A stretch of 64,000 nt of DNA, from NCBI RefSeq assembly GCF_900291015.1, contig NZ_OLKL01000045.1:186187-250186 (forward strand), in the 5' to 3' direction. This DNA comes from Pseudomonas persica. GTDB lineage: Bacteria; Pseudomonadota; Gammaproteobacteria; Pseudomonadales; Pseudomonadaceae. Positions 49,821 through 58,584 of this stretch are shown piece by piece (position 1 is the stretch's first letter; every line of letters begins with the position of its first letter). A program made the position numbers and the translations under genes. Below the pieces are notes generated by a model. It searched no databases, was not told where the DNA came from, and saw nothing but the letters and a program-made list of their open reading frames with translations.

Positions 49821-50272
49821 CAGGGCGCCTCGGTAATCAGGCCAACGTTACCGACACCGGCCTTCTGCAACCCGCCCATGGCACCCATGACCGCGCCATA
49901 GTCGACAGCCTTGTCGCCACGAATGAACACCTGGGTCTGCTTGCCCTGGTCACGGCCGGCAGCAATGATCTTGGTCACCGCGTCGGTCATGGCAGGCAAG
50001 GTCATGGCCTTGTCCATCTGCTTGTCGGTATCGACTTCGCTGCCGAGGTTCCAGTAGTAGGTCTTGTCGGCCTTGATGGAGATGGTGAGGATCTGGACGT
50101 TGTTGTCCTGCGGCAAGGCTTCACTGGAAACCTTGGGCAGGTCTACCTTCACGCCCTGGTTGAGCATGGGCGCCGTCACCATGAAGATGACCAGCAGTAC
50201 CAGCATCACGTCGATGTAGGGCACCACGTTCATCTCGGCGACGGGCTTGCGTTTGTGGCGAACTCGGGCCAT
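49820..50272 (-). CDS. tolR: Tol-Pal system protein TolR
   Basis: A 150-residue ExbD-family protein. The single N-terminal TM, AEMNVVPYIDVMLVLLVIFMVTAPM, carries the essential Asp of the proton channel, followed by a periplasmic domain (VQILTISIKADKTYYWNLGSEV). It works with TolQ as the motor for TolA. It begins 14 bases after tolQ. Confidence 0.95.
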   Translation of the reverse strand: MARVRHKRKPVAEMNVVPYIDVMLVLLVIFMVTAPMLNQGVKVDLPKVSSEALPQDNNVQILTISIKADKTYYWNLGSEVDTDKQMDKAMTLPAMTDAVTKIIAAGRDQGKQTQVFIRGDKAVDYGAVMGAMGGLQKAGVGNVGLITEAP

Positions 50273-50286
50273 GGGCTTCTACCTGA

Positions 50287-50982
50287 TTACTCTTCGCTGG
50301 TGTGCACTTTGCGGTGCAGGATCGCCTGGAACTCGTCGGCGAAGGTGTAGTAACGGCCGATCAGCACTTCACTGCGCGCGGCGAAACGGTTGTAGGCAAT
50401 AACTGCCGGGATTGCCGCGAACAGGCCGATGGCCGTAGCGATCAGCGCTTCGGCGATACCCGGGGCAACCGTGGCCAGGGTGGCCTGCTGGGCGCTGGCC
50501 AGGCCGCGGAAGGAGTTCATGATGCCCCAGACGGTACCGAACAGGCCGATGTACGGGCTGGTCGAACCGACGGTGGCCAGAAACGGCAGGCTCTGTTCGA
50601 GCTTTTCTTCCTCGCGCGAAATGGCCACACGCATGGCACGGCCAACGCCCTCCATGACCGCGTCCGGGTCAACGCCCGGCTGCTGGCGCAGGCGCGAGAA
50701 TTCCTTGAAGCCGGCACGGAAGACCTGCTCGACACCGGAATCCGGGTCTGGGTTGCTGCCTGCCTGGCGGTACAGCTTGGACAGGTCGATGCCCGACCAG
50801 AAGCGCTCCTCGAAGGCATCCAGCGCACGACGACCGGCGCGCAGCATGGTGCTGCGCTGAAAGATCATGATCCATGAGGTGACCGAGGCGGCCACCAGGA
50901 TCAGCATTACCAGCTGTACCAACACGCTGGCATTGCTGACCAGACTCCACATGGAGGTATGGTCGACGACGTTAGCTTCCAC
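50287..50982 (-). CDS. tolQ: Tol-Pal system protein TolQ
   Basis: A 231-residue ExbB-family protein with three TM helices: VLVQLVMLILVAASVTSWIMIF near the N-terminus, and TVGSTSPYIGLFGTVWGIMNSFRGL and VAPGIAEALIATAIGLFAAIPAVIAYN in the second half. It forms the proton channel with TolR. It starts two bases after the ybgC stop, so the operon is ybgC-tolQRAB-pal-cpoB. Confidence 0.95.
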   Translation of the reverse strand: MEANVVDHTSMWSLVSNASVLVQLVMLILVAASVTSWIMIFQRSTMLRAGRRALDAFEERFWSGIDLSKLYRQAGSNPDPDSGVEQVFRAGFKEFSRLRQQPGVDPDAVMEGVGRAMRVAISREEEKLEQSLPFLATVGSTSPYIGLFGTVWGIMNSFRGLASAQQATLATVAPGIAEALIATAIGLFAAIPAVIAYNRFAARSEVLIGRYYTFADEFQAILHRKVHTSEE

Positions 50983-50984
50983 GC

Positions 50985-51437
50985 TTATTCTCCTGCATTC
51001 GATTGAGTACCCGAGCCGTCCGCCGCAAAGGCGTCGCGCAGCTCCGGGGGTATGGCTCGGGGTTTGAAAGTGTCGGCACGCACGGCGGCCACCAGGAACT
51101 GCCCTTCGCAGAGCAGCGTTTCATCCTTCTCCCGCCAGACCTGCTGCACGAAGCGCAGGCTGGCGCGATTGAGTTCAAGTACTTGCGCGGTGACCCGCAG
51201 CTCGTCGTCCAGCCGCGCCGGCGCGTGATAGCGCGCTTCGCTGGAGTGGACCACGAACAGCAGGTTGTCATCGGCCAGTTGCGCCTGGGAAAAGCCCAGA
51301 TGCCGCAGCCGCTCGGTACGCGCACGCTCCATGAATTTCAGGTAATTGACGTAATACACCACGCCACCGGCATCGGTATCCTCGTAATAGACGCGACAAC
51401 GGTGTGCGAACGGTTCCAGGCCATTTTGCGCGCGCAT
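50985..51437 (-). CDS. ybgC: Acyl-CoA thioesterase YbgC
   Basis: A 150-residue hotdog-fold thioesterase. The active-site region is CRVYYEDTDAGGVVYYVNYLKFMERARTERLRHLG with the catalytic Asp. It is the first gene of the tol-pal operon; the protein is thought to act on acyl-CoA or acyl carrier protein at the membrane and is tied to the complex only by conserved position. Confidence 0.94.
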   Translation of the reverse strand: MRAQNGLEPFAHRCRVYYEDTDAGGVVYYVNYLKFMERARTERLRHLGFSQAQLADDNLLFVVHSSEARYHAPARLDDELRVTAQVLELNRASLRFVQQVWREKDETLLCEGQFLVAAVRADTFKPRAIPPELRDAFAADGSGTQSNAGE

Positions 51438-51562
51438 ACTCTAGTGCTTACTCCTCAGCTTGCCAATCCGCTGTGGCAACTGTTTTTTCTTCATTAATGT
51501 CTTATTGCCAGCGCAGCCTCGGCATGCCAGCGGTAGGACCACGAAAAGCCGTTTTCGATCTG

Positions 51563-52609
51563 TCACTCATCGCCTGTTTCGGAAAAATCCCCACCCTCCC
51601 CCAGGCGCCCGGGCACGTTCAGGCCAAAGTGCAGGTAGGCATGCCGGGTGACCACGCGGCCGCGCGGCGTGCGCATGATGTAGCCTTGCTGGATCAGGTA
51701 CGGCTCGAGCACGTCCTCGATGGTGTGGCGCTCTTCGCTGATGGCCGCGGCCAGGTTGTCCACGCCGACCGGGCCTCCGTCGAACTTCTCGATCATGGTC
51801 AGCAGCAGGCGGCGGTCGGAGTGGTCGAAACCGCGCTCGTCGACATCCAGCAGGTTGAGCGCCATGTCGGCCACGGCCTTGGTAATCTGGCCCTTGCCAC
51901 GCACCTCGGCATAATCGCGCACGCGGCGCAGCAGGCGGTTGGCGATACGTGGCGTGCCGCGGGCCCGGCGGGCGATTTCGTAAGCACCCTGGTCTTCGAT
52001 GACCAAGCCGAGGATGCCGGCCGAACGGCTGACGATGGTGGCCAGGTCCTTGTCGCAGTAGAACTCCAGACGCTGGACGATACCGAAGCGGTCCCGCAGC
52101 GGGTTGGTGAGCATGCCGGCACGGGTGGTGGCACCGACCAGGGTGAACGGCGGCAGGTCAAGCTTGATCGAACGGGCCGCAGGCCCTTCACCGATCATGA
52201 TGTCGAGCTGGAAGTCCTCCATCGCCGGATACAGCACCTCTTCGACGACCGGTGACAGCCGGTGGATCTCGTCGATGAACAACACGTCGTGCGGTTCGAG
52301 GTTGGTCAGCATGGCCGCAAGGTCGCCCGGGCGCTCGAGGATCGGCCCCGAGGTGCTCTTGACCGACACGCCCATTTCCTGGGCGATGATATTGGCCAGG
52401 GTGGTCTTGCCCAGGCCGGGCGGACCGAAGATCAGCGTATGGTCGAGCGACTCGCTGCGGCCACGGGCGGCCTGGATGAACAGCGCCATCTGCTCGCGCA
52501 CCACCGGCTGGCCGATGTATTCGTCCAGCCGCAGCGGGCGGATCGCACGGTCCTGGACTTCTTCACGGTCGCGGCCACTGGCGGCGATCAGGCGGTCGGC
52601 TTCGATCAC
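51563..52609 (-). CDS. ruvB: Holliday junction branch migration ATPase RuvB
   Basis: A 348-residue AAA+ motor. Seen are the N-terminal RPLRLDEYIGQPVVREQMALFIQAARGR, Walker A FGPPGLGKTTLA, Walker B LFIDEIHRLSPVVEEVLYPAMEDFQLD, sensor GATTRAGMLTNPLRDRFG, and the C-terminal winged helix (IQQGYIMRTPRGRVVTRHAYLHFG). It overlaps ruvA by four bases. Confidence 0.97.
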   Translation of the reverse strand: MIEADRLIAASGRDREEVQDRAIRPLRLDEYIGQPVVREQMALFIQAARGRSESLDHTLIFGPPGLGKTTLANIIAQEMGVSVKSTSGPILERPGDLAAMLTNLEPHDVLFIDEIHRLSPVVEEVLYPAMEDFQLDIMIGEGPAARSIKLDLPPFTLVGATTRAGMLTNPLRDRFGIVQRLEFYCDKDLATIVSRSAGILGLVIEDQGAYEIARRARGTPRIANRLLRRVRDYAEVRGKGQITKAVADMALNLLDVDERGFDHSDRRLLLTMIEKFDGGPVGVDNLAAAISEERHTIEDVLEPYLIQQGYIMRTPRGRVVTRHAYLHFGLNVPGRLGEGGDFSETGDE

Positions 52610-53223
52610 TTGGTAATCATCCCTTTCAGGCTGCGGCGGATCAGTTCTTCACTGCTCAGGCCGGCCTTGTCCTTGATCGCGGCGATCGCCTTGCTGGCTT
52701 CCTGCGGCTTGTAGCCGAGCGAAACCAGGGCGCTGACTGCATCGGCTTCGGCTGTGGATGCGCTGGCGACCGGCAGCGGCCCGTCGGAAACCAGGGTGAA
52801 CATGGCCGGGGAAGTTTCCCAAGCCTTGAAGCGGTCCTTGAGCTCGACCAGCAGGCGTTCGGCGGTCTTCTTGCCAACACCGGGCACGCGCACCAGGGCC
52901 GAGGTGTCCTGGGCCTGCACGCAGCGCACCAGTTCGTCCACCTCCAGGCCGGACATCAGCGCCAGGGCCAGCTTCGGCCCTACGCCGTTCAGGCGAATGA
53001 GCTCGCGGAACAGCTCGCGCTCGCGCTTTTCGGCAAAACCGTAGAGCAGGTGAGCGTCCTCGCGTACCACCAGATGAGTATGCACGGTTACGGGTTCGCC
53101 CACCTTGGGCAGACGGTACAGCGTGGTCATGGGAACTTCCAGTTCGTAACCCACGCCGTTGACGTCGATAATCAGGTGTGGCGGCTGTTTTTCCGCCAGG
53201 GTACCGCGCAAACGTCCAATCAC
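52606..53223 (-). CDS. ruvA: Holliday junction-binding protein RuvA
   Basis: A 205-residue protein: N-terminal OB domain (MIGRLRGTLAEKQPPHLIIDVNGVGYELEVPM), helix-hairpin-helix pairs (LNGVGPKLALALMSG and VPGVGKKTAERLLVELKD), and the C-terminal RuvB-binding domain (VSALVSLGYKPQEASKAIAAI). It lies in the ruvC-ruvA-ruvB order typical of the genus, about 110 bases after ruvC. Confidence 0.97.
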   Translation of the reverse strand: MIGRLRGTLAEKQPPHLIIDVNGVGYELEVPMTTLYRLPKVGEPVTVHTHLVVREDAHLLYGFAEKRERELFRELIRLNGVGPKLALALMSGLEVDELVRCVQAQDTSALVRVPGVGKKTAERLLVELKDRFKAWETSPAMFTLVSDGPLPVASASTAEADAVSALVSLGYKPQEASKAIAAIKDKAGLSSEELIRRSLKGMITK

Positions 53224-53332
53224 GTTCCGATCCTTCCTCTCGGGGAGCCGGTCAAAGACCGCTCAACCCTATCAGCAAATGCAGCGGGCGAACGTATCAC
53301 CCGAACAAAATGTGTATCAGCGCATGAAGCGC

Positions 53333-53857
53333 CTACAGACGCAAGCGCCCTCCGCGCCGCCGCGCCGTGGCCAGGCCATGCGGCACCAGGCTGGAGCGGG
53401 TGTGGGCATGGCACAGGGCGATGGCCAGGGCGTCGGAGGCGTCGATCTGCGGCTTCTGCGTCAGTTTCAGCAGGTGCATGACCATCATCATCACCTGCTC
53501 TTTGTTGGCCCCGCCGGTACCGGCTACTGCCTGCTTGACCTGGGTGGCGCTGTATTCGGCAATTTCCAGGCCGGCTTCGGCGGCGGCGACAATGGCCGCG
53601 CCACGGGCCTGGCCGAGCTTGAGCGCCGAGTCGGCGTTGCGGGCCATGAACACCCGCTCGATGCCCATGGTCACCGGGCCGTGCTGGGCGATGATTTCAC
53701 CCACGCCACGAAAAACGATCTGCAGCCGCTCGTGCAGTTCGCCGCTGCCGGTGCGAATGCAGCCCGACGCCACGTACTCGCAACCACGGGCGGTCTGGCG
53801 TACCACGCCATAGCCGGTGATGCGCGAGCCGGGGTCGATACCAAGAATCAGAGTCAT
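53333..53857 (-). CDS. ruvC: Crossover junction endonuclease RuvC
   Basis: A 174-residue resolvase with the RNase H-like core MTLILGIDPGSRITGYGVV (first catalytic Asp) and later ATQVKQAVAGTGGANKEQVMMMV and IDASDALAIALCHAH (acidic residues). The open frame extends 27 codons through REP sequence; ATG at 53857 gives the usual length. Confidence 0.96.
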   Translation of the reverse strand: MTLILGIDPGSRITGYGVVRQTARGCEYVASGCIRTGSGELHERLQIVFRGVGEIIAQHGPVTMGIERVFMARNADSALKLGQARGAAIVAAAEAGLEIAEYSATQVKQAVAGTGGANKEQVMMMVMHLLKLTQKPQIDASDALAIALCHAHTRSSLVPHGLATARRRGGRLRL

Positions 53858-53892
53858 AGTGCCTGTCGAAAAATTGATGCATCTTTGCAAAC

Positions 53893-53998
53893 TGTACCGG
53901 CCCTTTCGCGGGTAAACCCGCTCCCACAGGTACTGCACCGACTTTCAATGTGGTGCAGCACCTGTGGGAGCGGGTTTACCCGCGAAAGGGCCGGTACA
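53893..53998. repeat. REP pair forming a perfect 39-base inverted repeat
   Basis: Arms 53893-53931 and 53960-53998 are exact reverse complements over 39 bases. The spacer adds a further matched CTGCACC/GGTGCAG, so the whole can make a very long hairpin between yebC and ruvC, which run in the same direction. Confidence 0.93.
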
Positions 53999-54042
53999 AG
54001 CAACGAAAAGCTTATATGCCTGACTTGAACTGCCAGAACACC

Positions 54043-54789
54043 TTAGCCGAGGTTTTCCATGATCTCGTCGGAAATCTGGGCATTGGAGTAGACGTTCTGC
54101 ACGTCATCCAGGTCTTCGAGCATGTCGATCAGCTTGAGTACTTTCTCGGCACCGTCCTGGTCGAGTTCGGCGCTGGTGGTCGGCTGCATGACGATTTCCG
54201 CGTCAGCCGCCTTGAAGCCTGCCTCTTCCAGGGCATTGCGCACAGCGTAGAAGCTGTTGAACGAGGTGAACACGTCGAACGAGCCGTCGTCGTTGGCCAC
54301 CACGTCGTCGGCATCGGCTTCCATCGCCGCTTCCATCAACGCATCTTCTTCCACGCCCGGGGCAAAGCTGATCTGCCCCTTGCGCTCGAACAGGTAGGCC
54401 ACCGAACCGTCGGTGCCCAGGTTGCCACCACACTTGGTGAAAGCATGACGCACGGCGGCAGCGGTACGGTTGCGATTGTCGGTCATGGCCTCGACCATGA
54501 TCGCCACGCCACCCGGGCCGTAACCTTCGTAGCTGAGCTCTTCGACGTTGTCGCTTTCGTTGGTGCCAGCACCACGGGCCACGGCGCGATCGATGATGTC
54601 GCGGCTCATGTTGGCGCCCAGGGCCTTGTCCAGCGCCAGACGCAGACGCGGGTTGGATGCCGGGTCAGCACCGCCCTGCTTGGCGGCGACCGTCAGCTCG
54701 CGGATCCACTTGGTGAAGATCTTGCCTCTCTTGGCATCCTGGCGCTCTTTGCGGTGCTTGATGTTCGCCCACTTGGAATGACCAGCCAT
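54043..54789 (-). CDS. yebC: YebC/PmpR family regulator/translation factor
   Basis: A 248-residue protein beginning MAGHSKWANIKHRKERQDAKRGKIFTKWIREL, the highly conserved start of the YebC/TACO1 family. The later DNVEELSYEGYGPGGVAIMVEAMTDNRNRTAAAVRHAFTKCGGNLG is also diagnostic. It has been described both as a DNA-binding regulator and as a ribosome-associated factor that eases proline stretches. It lies between aspS and ruvC as in most gammaproteobacteria. Confidence 0.95.
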   Translation of the reverse strand: MAGHSKWANIKHRKERQDAKRGKIFTKWIRELTVAAKQGGADPASNPRLRLALDKALGANMSRDIIDRAVARGAGTNESDNVEELSYEGYGPGGVAIMVEAMTDNRNRTAAAVRHAFTKCGGNLGTDGSVAYLFERKGQISFAPGVEEDALMEAAMEADADDVVANDDGSFDVFTSFNSFYAVRNALEEAGFKAADAEIVMQPTTSAELDQDGAEKVLKLIDMLEDLDDVQNVYSNAQISDEIMENLG

Positions 54790-54867
54790 AACGACTCCGA
54801 ATCCTTTGAATCACAAACAGCCCCGCCCCTGTACGGGGCGGGACGGGAAATTGCCTGCGCCGAAACG

Positions 54868-54895
54868 CAAAGGCGCATCCATGTGGATGCGCCCG
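54868..54895 (-). terminator. Hairpin after aspS
   Basis: GGCGCATCC and GGATGCGCC make a nine-pair stem with loop ATGT at 54872-54893. On the minus strand TTTGCGTTT follows. A second GC hairpin lies at 54822-54844. Either may end the aspS message before yebC. Confidence 0.55.
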
Positions 54896-54903
54896 GGGAC
54901 CGC

Positions 54904-56679
54904 TTACTCGACCTTGGTCTGTTCGCGCAGTCGAATGTGCAGTTCGCGCAGGGCCTTGGCGTCGACCAGGCCTGGGGCCTGGGTCATGACGCACGCGGCG
55001 CTCTGGGTTTTCGGGAAGGCGATCACTTCACGGATCGACTGGGCGCCGGTCATCAGCATGACCAGACGGTCCAGGCCGAAGGCCAGGCCACCGTGAGGTG
55101 GAGCACCGAACTTCAGGGCGTCGAGCAGGAAGCCGAACTTCTCTTCCTGTTCTGCCGCTTCGATGCCCAGCAGGCGGAACACGGCCTGCTGCATCTCCTT
55201 ACGGTGGATACGAATCGAACCGCCACCCAGTTCGGTACCGTTCAGGACCATGTCGTAGGCACGGGACAGGGCCACGGCCGGGTTGGCCTCGAGCTCTTCC
55301 GGGGTGCACTTCGGCGCGGTGAACGGGTGGTGCAGCGCGGTGAAGCTGCCGTCTTCGTTCTCTTCGAACATCGGGAAGTCGACCACCCACATCGGTGCCC
55401 ACTCGCAGGTCAGCAGCTCGAAGTCGTGGCCCAGGCGGATACGCAGCGCGCCCAGGGCTTCGCTGACCACCTTGAACTTGTCGGCACCGAAGAACACGAT
55501 GTCGCCATCAACGGCGCCAACGCGATCGAGGATGGTGTTGAGGTTGGCCTCGGGGATGTTCTTGACGATCGGCGACTGCAGGCCTTCGACGCCCTTGGCG
55601 CGCTCGTTGACCTTGATGTAGGCCAGGCCCTTGGCACCGTAGATGCCGACGAATTTGGTGTACTCGTCGATCTTGCTGCGCGGCATGCTGGCGCCGCCTG
55701 GCAGGCGCAGGGCGGTAACGCGGCACTTCGGATCGTTGGCCGGACCGGCGAACACCTTGAAGTCGACATCCTTGAGCTGGTCGGCAACGTCGACCAGTTC
55801 CAGCGGAATACGCAGGTCCGGCTTGTCGGAGCCGTAGCGGCGCATGGCCTCTTCGAAGGTCATGTGCGGGAATTCGCCGAATTCCAGATCCAGCACTTCC
55901 TTGAACAGCTTGCGGATCATGCTTTCGGTCAGGCCCATGATCTCGCTTTCATCGAGGAAGCTGGTCTCGATATCGATCTGGGTGAATTCCGGCTGGCGGT
56001 CGGCACGCAGGTCTTCGTCACGGAAGCACTTGGCGATCTGGTAGTAGCGATCGAAGCCGGCGACCATCAGCAGCTGCTTGAACAGCTGCGGCGATTGCGG
56101 CAGGGCGAAGAAGCTACCGGCGTGGGTACGGCTAGGCACCAGGTAGTCACGCGCACCTTCCGGGGTGGCACGGGTCAGGATCGGCGTCTCGACGTCGAGG
56201 AAGCCGTTTTCGTCAAGGAAGCGACGGATGCTGCTGGTGATGCGCGAACGCAGGCGCAGCTTGTCGGCCATTTCCGGGCGACGCAGGTCGATGAAGCGGT
56301 AGCGCAGGCGGGTTTCCTCGCCGACGTCGGAGTATTCGTTCAGCGGGAACGGCGGGGTTTCCGCTTCGTTGAGCACGTTCAGCTGGTAGCCGAGGATCTC
56401 GATGGCACCGGAAGCCATGTTGGCATTCACCGCACCTTCAGGGCGCTTGCGGACCTTGCCGGTGATCTGCACGACGTATTCGCTGCGCACGCGGTCGGCA
56501 GCGGCGAAGGTTTCGGCGCGATCCGGGTCGAACACGACCTGGGCCATGCCTTCGCGGTCACGGATGTCGAGGAAGATCACCCCGCCGTGGTCGCGGCGAC
56601 GATGGACCCAGCCGCAAAGGGTTACTTCCTGGCCGTCCAGGCTCTCGTTCAGTTGGCCGCAATAATGGCTGCGCATCAT
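54904..56679 (-). CDS. aspS: Aspartyl-tRNA synthetase
   Basis: A 591-residue class II synthetase. An OB anticodon-binding domain is at the N-terminus (VTLCGWVHRRRDHGGVIFLDIRDREGMAQVVFDP). Motif 2 is in YYQIAKCFRDEDLRADRQPEFTQIDIETSF, the bacterial GAD insertion follows, and motif 3 is GLAFGLDRLVMLMTGAQSIREVIAFPKTQ. Pseudomonas AspRS can be non-discriminating and charge tRNA-Asn as well; this cannot be seen here. Confidence 0.97.
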   Translation of the reverse strand: MMRSHYCGQLNESLDGQEVTLCGWVHRRRDHGGVIFLDIRDREGMAQVVFDPDRAETFAAADRVRSEYVVQITGKVRKRPEGAVNANMASGAIEILGYQLNVLNEAETPPFPLNEYSDVGEETRLRYRFIDLRRPEMADKLRLRSRITSSIRRFLDENGFLDVETPILTRATPEGARDYLVPSRTHAGSFFALPQSPQLFKQLLMVAGFDRYYQIAKCFRDEDLRADRQPEFTQIDIETSFLDESEIMGLTESMIRKLFKEVLDLEFGEFPHMTFEEAMRRYGSDKPDLRIPLELVDVADQLKDVDFKVFAGPANDPKCRVTALRLPGGASMPRSKIDEYTKFVGIYGAKGLAYIKVNERAKGVEGLQSPIVKNIPEANLNTILDRVGAVDGDIVFFGADKFKVVSEALGALRIRLGHDFELLTCEWAPMWVVDFPMFEENEDGSFTALHHPFTAPKCTPEELEANPAVALSRAYDMVLNGTELGGGSIRIHRKEMQQAVFRLLGIEAAEQEEKFGFLLDALKFGAPPHGGLAFGLDRLVMLMTGAQSIREVIAFPKTQSAACVMTQAPGLVDAKALRELHIRLREQTKVE

Positions 56680-56772
56680 GATGGTGGTTTCGCTTCTCGT
56701 GATTCGTGTATTCGGTGGAGGCCTTGGCCGCCCGGAGGGCTAATACTGCAAGACCCGGTCACAGCATTCAAC

Positions 56773-56994
56773 TCAGTCGGCCTTGTCGCCGCCTGCCAGA
56801 TTCTTTTTCGCCCCGGTCTTGAAGTCGGTTTCGTACCAACCGTTACCGCTCAGGCGGAAGCCTGGCACCGACAGCAGCTTCTTCAGCGCCGGCGCCTGGC
56901 AGGCCGGGCAATCGGTCAGAGGGGCGGCGCTGATCTTCTGCAGCACTTCCATGCGGTGCTCGCAGGATGCACATTGATAGTCATAAAGGGGCAT
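56773..56994 (-). CDS. FmdB-type zinc ribbon protein
   Basis: A 73-residue protein, MPLYDYQCASCEHRMEVLQK... with two CxxC pairs (CASC and CPAC), then KKLLSVPGFRLSGNGWYETDFKTGAKKN. This is the FmdB/CxxC-CxxC-SSSS family of putative regulators. It commonly precedes aspS in pseudomonads; the function is unknown. Confidence 0.9.
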   Translation of the reverse strand: MPLYDYQCASCEHRMEVLQKISAAPLTDCPACQAPALKKLLSVPGFRLSGNGWYETDFKTGAKKNLAGGDKAD

Positions 56995-57086
56995 GGGTGT
57001 CTCTCGTCAACCACAACGCTGGCTGCCGGGGCAGCAAAAAGCGGGATTATATATGGTTAGCAAGCACTGCGCAGCCCGCCAGGCGA

Positions 57087-57416
57087 TCAGCGCACACTTG
57101 GCGGGTCCTGAAGCCAGGCGACGCAGATCACCCGAATCAGCCCGCTGAAGTTGCGCACCCCACCCTGGCGCAGGTGCACTTCGCGGTCCACATAGGACAG
57201 CACCGCGCTGACCGAGCAGCGGTTGGCCGCGGCGATGCGCTCCAGGATACCCCAATAGACGGCCTCCAGCCGCAGACACGTGGAAAAGCCGTTGAGCCGC
57301 ACCGAACGTGACACGGGCTGGGTCTGCAACATGTCGAAATCCGCCTTGAACGGATCAATGCAATGTTTTCCCGGCCAGCGCCCCTGGCCAGCCACACGCT
57401 TGCTCGCTTGCATCAT
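57087..57416 (-). CDS. Ribbon-helix-helix domain protein
   Basis: A 109-residue protein whose second half, VSRSVRLNGFSTCLRLEAVYWGILERIAAANRCSVSAVLSYVDREV, resembles the ribbon-helix-helix (RHH_4-type) fold: a beta strand and two helices. It may bind DNA. GAGGAA lies nine bases before ATG at 57416; a GTG at 57425 is an alternative start. The shorter overlapping frame (57007-57279, minus) was judged a shadow. Confidence 0.7.
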   Translation of the reverse strand: MMQASKRVAGQGRWPGKHCIDPFKADFDMLQTQPVSRSVRLNGFSTCLRLEAVYWGILERIAAANRCSVSAVLSYVDREVHLRQGGVRNFSGLIRVICVAWLQDPPSVR

Positions 57417-57697
57417 GCGCCACACTTCCTCGTCACAGGTGCCAGGTGGCCTATGAAGCGCTGACCGACGAAGTTAAAGCAGTGGCAAAATCTTCCTGCA
57501 CAAGCTGCATTACCCGCCGCGCCGCCTGCGGTTTGAGTAGCCTGCGGCTTTACTGTTAAATAGGCAGGGTGCCACCCGTGCAGATTGTCATTGCCGGGTG
57601 CATAGGCTGGCCTGTCACGTGTTCGCGCTCTACACCTCATGCGCACCGTGCCGCCAGCTCTTCCTGTGATCGGCCTTATCAACTGTGAGCCAACCCC

Positions 57698-58291
57698 ATG
57701 TTCAAAATCGTCCATCTGGTGACGGGCGTGGCAGCCTTGCTGCTATCGCTCATACCCAGCCTGAAAACCGATGCGCCCCCCTTCCTTCAACAACCCGACG
57801 CTGTCTACCTGGCCCTGCTCGGCCTGCTCAACCTGGTGCTGGCCCCGGTCGTGCCACTGTACTACCGCGGCGCGCGGCAGCAACTGCAGCACCTGGCCTG
57901 CGCCCTGCTGGTGGTGGCCGTGGTGCTGCAGACCCTGACGCTGCTGGCCCGCCCGGAAATCGGCAACCTGGCCGCACTGGTCTGCGCGGCGCTGGCCGTG
58001 GCCGTGCACCTGGCCGTGGGCTTTGCCCGCAGCCCGCGCAAGGCACGCGCCAGCCAGCACGCAGCACAGGATGCCGGCAATCGTGATACCGGTACCGTGA
58101 AGTGGTTCAACACATCCAAAGGCTTTGGCTTCATCTCCCGCGACTCGGGCGATGATATCTTCGTGCACTTTCGCGCCATTCGCGGTGAAGGCCACCGCAT
58201 CCTGGTCGAAGGCCAGCGCGTGGAGTTTTCCGTGATGCACCGCGACAAGGGCCTGCAGGCCGAGGATGTGGTTGCGGTAACCCGCCGCTGA
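57698..58291 (+). CDS. Membrane protein with C-terminal cold-shock domain
   Basis: A 197-residue protein. Residues 1-110 hold about four hydrophobic segments (IVHLVTGVAALLLSLIPSL; YLALLGLLNLVLAPVVPLYY; LACALLVVAVVLQTLTLLA; LAALVCAALAVAVHLAVGFA). After a short linker a full cold-shock domain follows: GTVKWFNTSKGFGFISRD...DIFVHFRAI...VEFSVMHRDKGLQAEDVVAV, with both RNA-binding motifs (KGFGFI and DIFVHF) intact. It would tether a nucleic-acid-binding domain to the inner membrane. The biological role is unknown. It appears monocistronic. Confidence 0.88.
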   Translation: MFKIVHLVTGVAALLLSLIPSLKTDAPPFLQQPDAVYLALLGLLNLVLAPVVPLYYRGARQQLQHLACALLVVAVVLQTLTLLARPEIGNLAALVCAALAVAVHLAVGFARSPRKARASQHAAQDAGNRDTGTVKWFNTSKGFGFISRDSGDDIFVHFRAIRGEGHRILVEGQRVEFSVMHRDKGLQAEDVVAVTRR

Positions 58292-58302
58292 TTATTTTTG
58301 CC

Positions 58303-58336
58303 CCCTGTGGGAGCGGGCCTGCCCGCTCCCACAGGG
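58303..58336. repeat. Compact REP-type palindrome, possible terminator
   Basis: CCCTGTGGGAGCGGGC and GCCCGCTCCCACAGGG are perfect 16-base complements separated by CT. It shares the CTGTGGGAGCGGG arm with REP but lacks the central GGTAAACC. It sits right after the cold-shock-domain gene and may serve as transcript end. Confidence 0.85.
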
Positions 58337-58377
58337 TTCGCGTGCACTCAGCGCAATGGGTGCAGTAGTTTCAGGTA

Positions 58378-58584
58378 TCAATAATGAGGCGGCGGCGCCT
58401 CGTCCCCTTCACTGCCGTACTGGCCGACCATCTCCTGGTAACGCTTGATCAGCTCGGCCATCTGCAATTGCAGCCGCTCGATCACCCGACCCTGCTCGAC
58501 CACCACGTCATTCAGCGCCTGGATGGTGTCATCCTGGAACGCCTGGCGGGTTTCCAGTTCGACCACTCGCAATTCAAGCGACAT
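58378..58584 (-). CDS. slyX: SlyX-like coiled-coil protein
   Basis: A 68-residue coiled-coil protein: MSLELRVVELETRQAFQDDTIQALNDVVVEQGRVIERLQLQMAELIKRYQEM, ending in DEAPPPHY, the typical SlyX tail. The function is unknown. Its start overlaps the HIT gene by 11 bases, which shows translational coupling. The longer upstream extension overlaps HIT and is not real. Confidence 0.9.
   Translation of the reverse strand: MSLELRVVELETRQAFQDDTIQALNDVVVEQGRVIERLQLQMAELIKRYQEMVGQYGSEGDEAPPPHY

Noticed and set aside
47617..49901. Very long plus-strand open frames (628 and 380 codons) opposite tolB and tolA
   Set aside because: They are antisense to strongly recognised tolB and tolA. The repetitive Ala-Lys-Glu codons of TolA keep the reverse frames open and give Phe/Leu/Ser-rich nonsense.
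53950..57060. 1036-codon plus-strand open frame opposite yebC and aspS
   Set aside because: It is a shadow of two well-conserved genes on the minus strand; it is His/Val/Gln-rich with no domain and starts within a REP.
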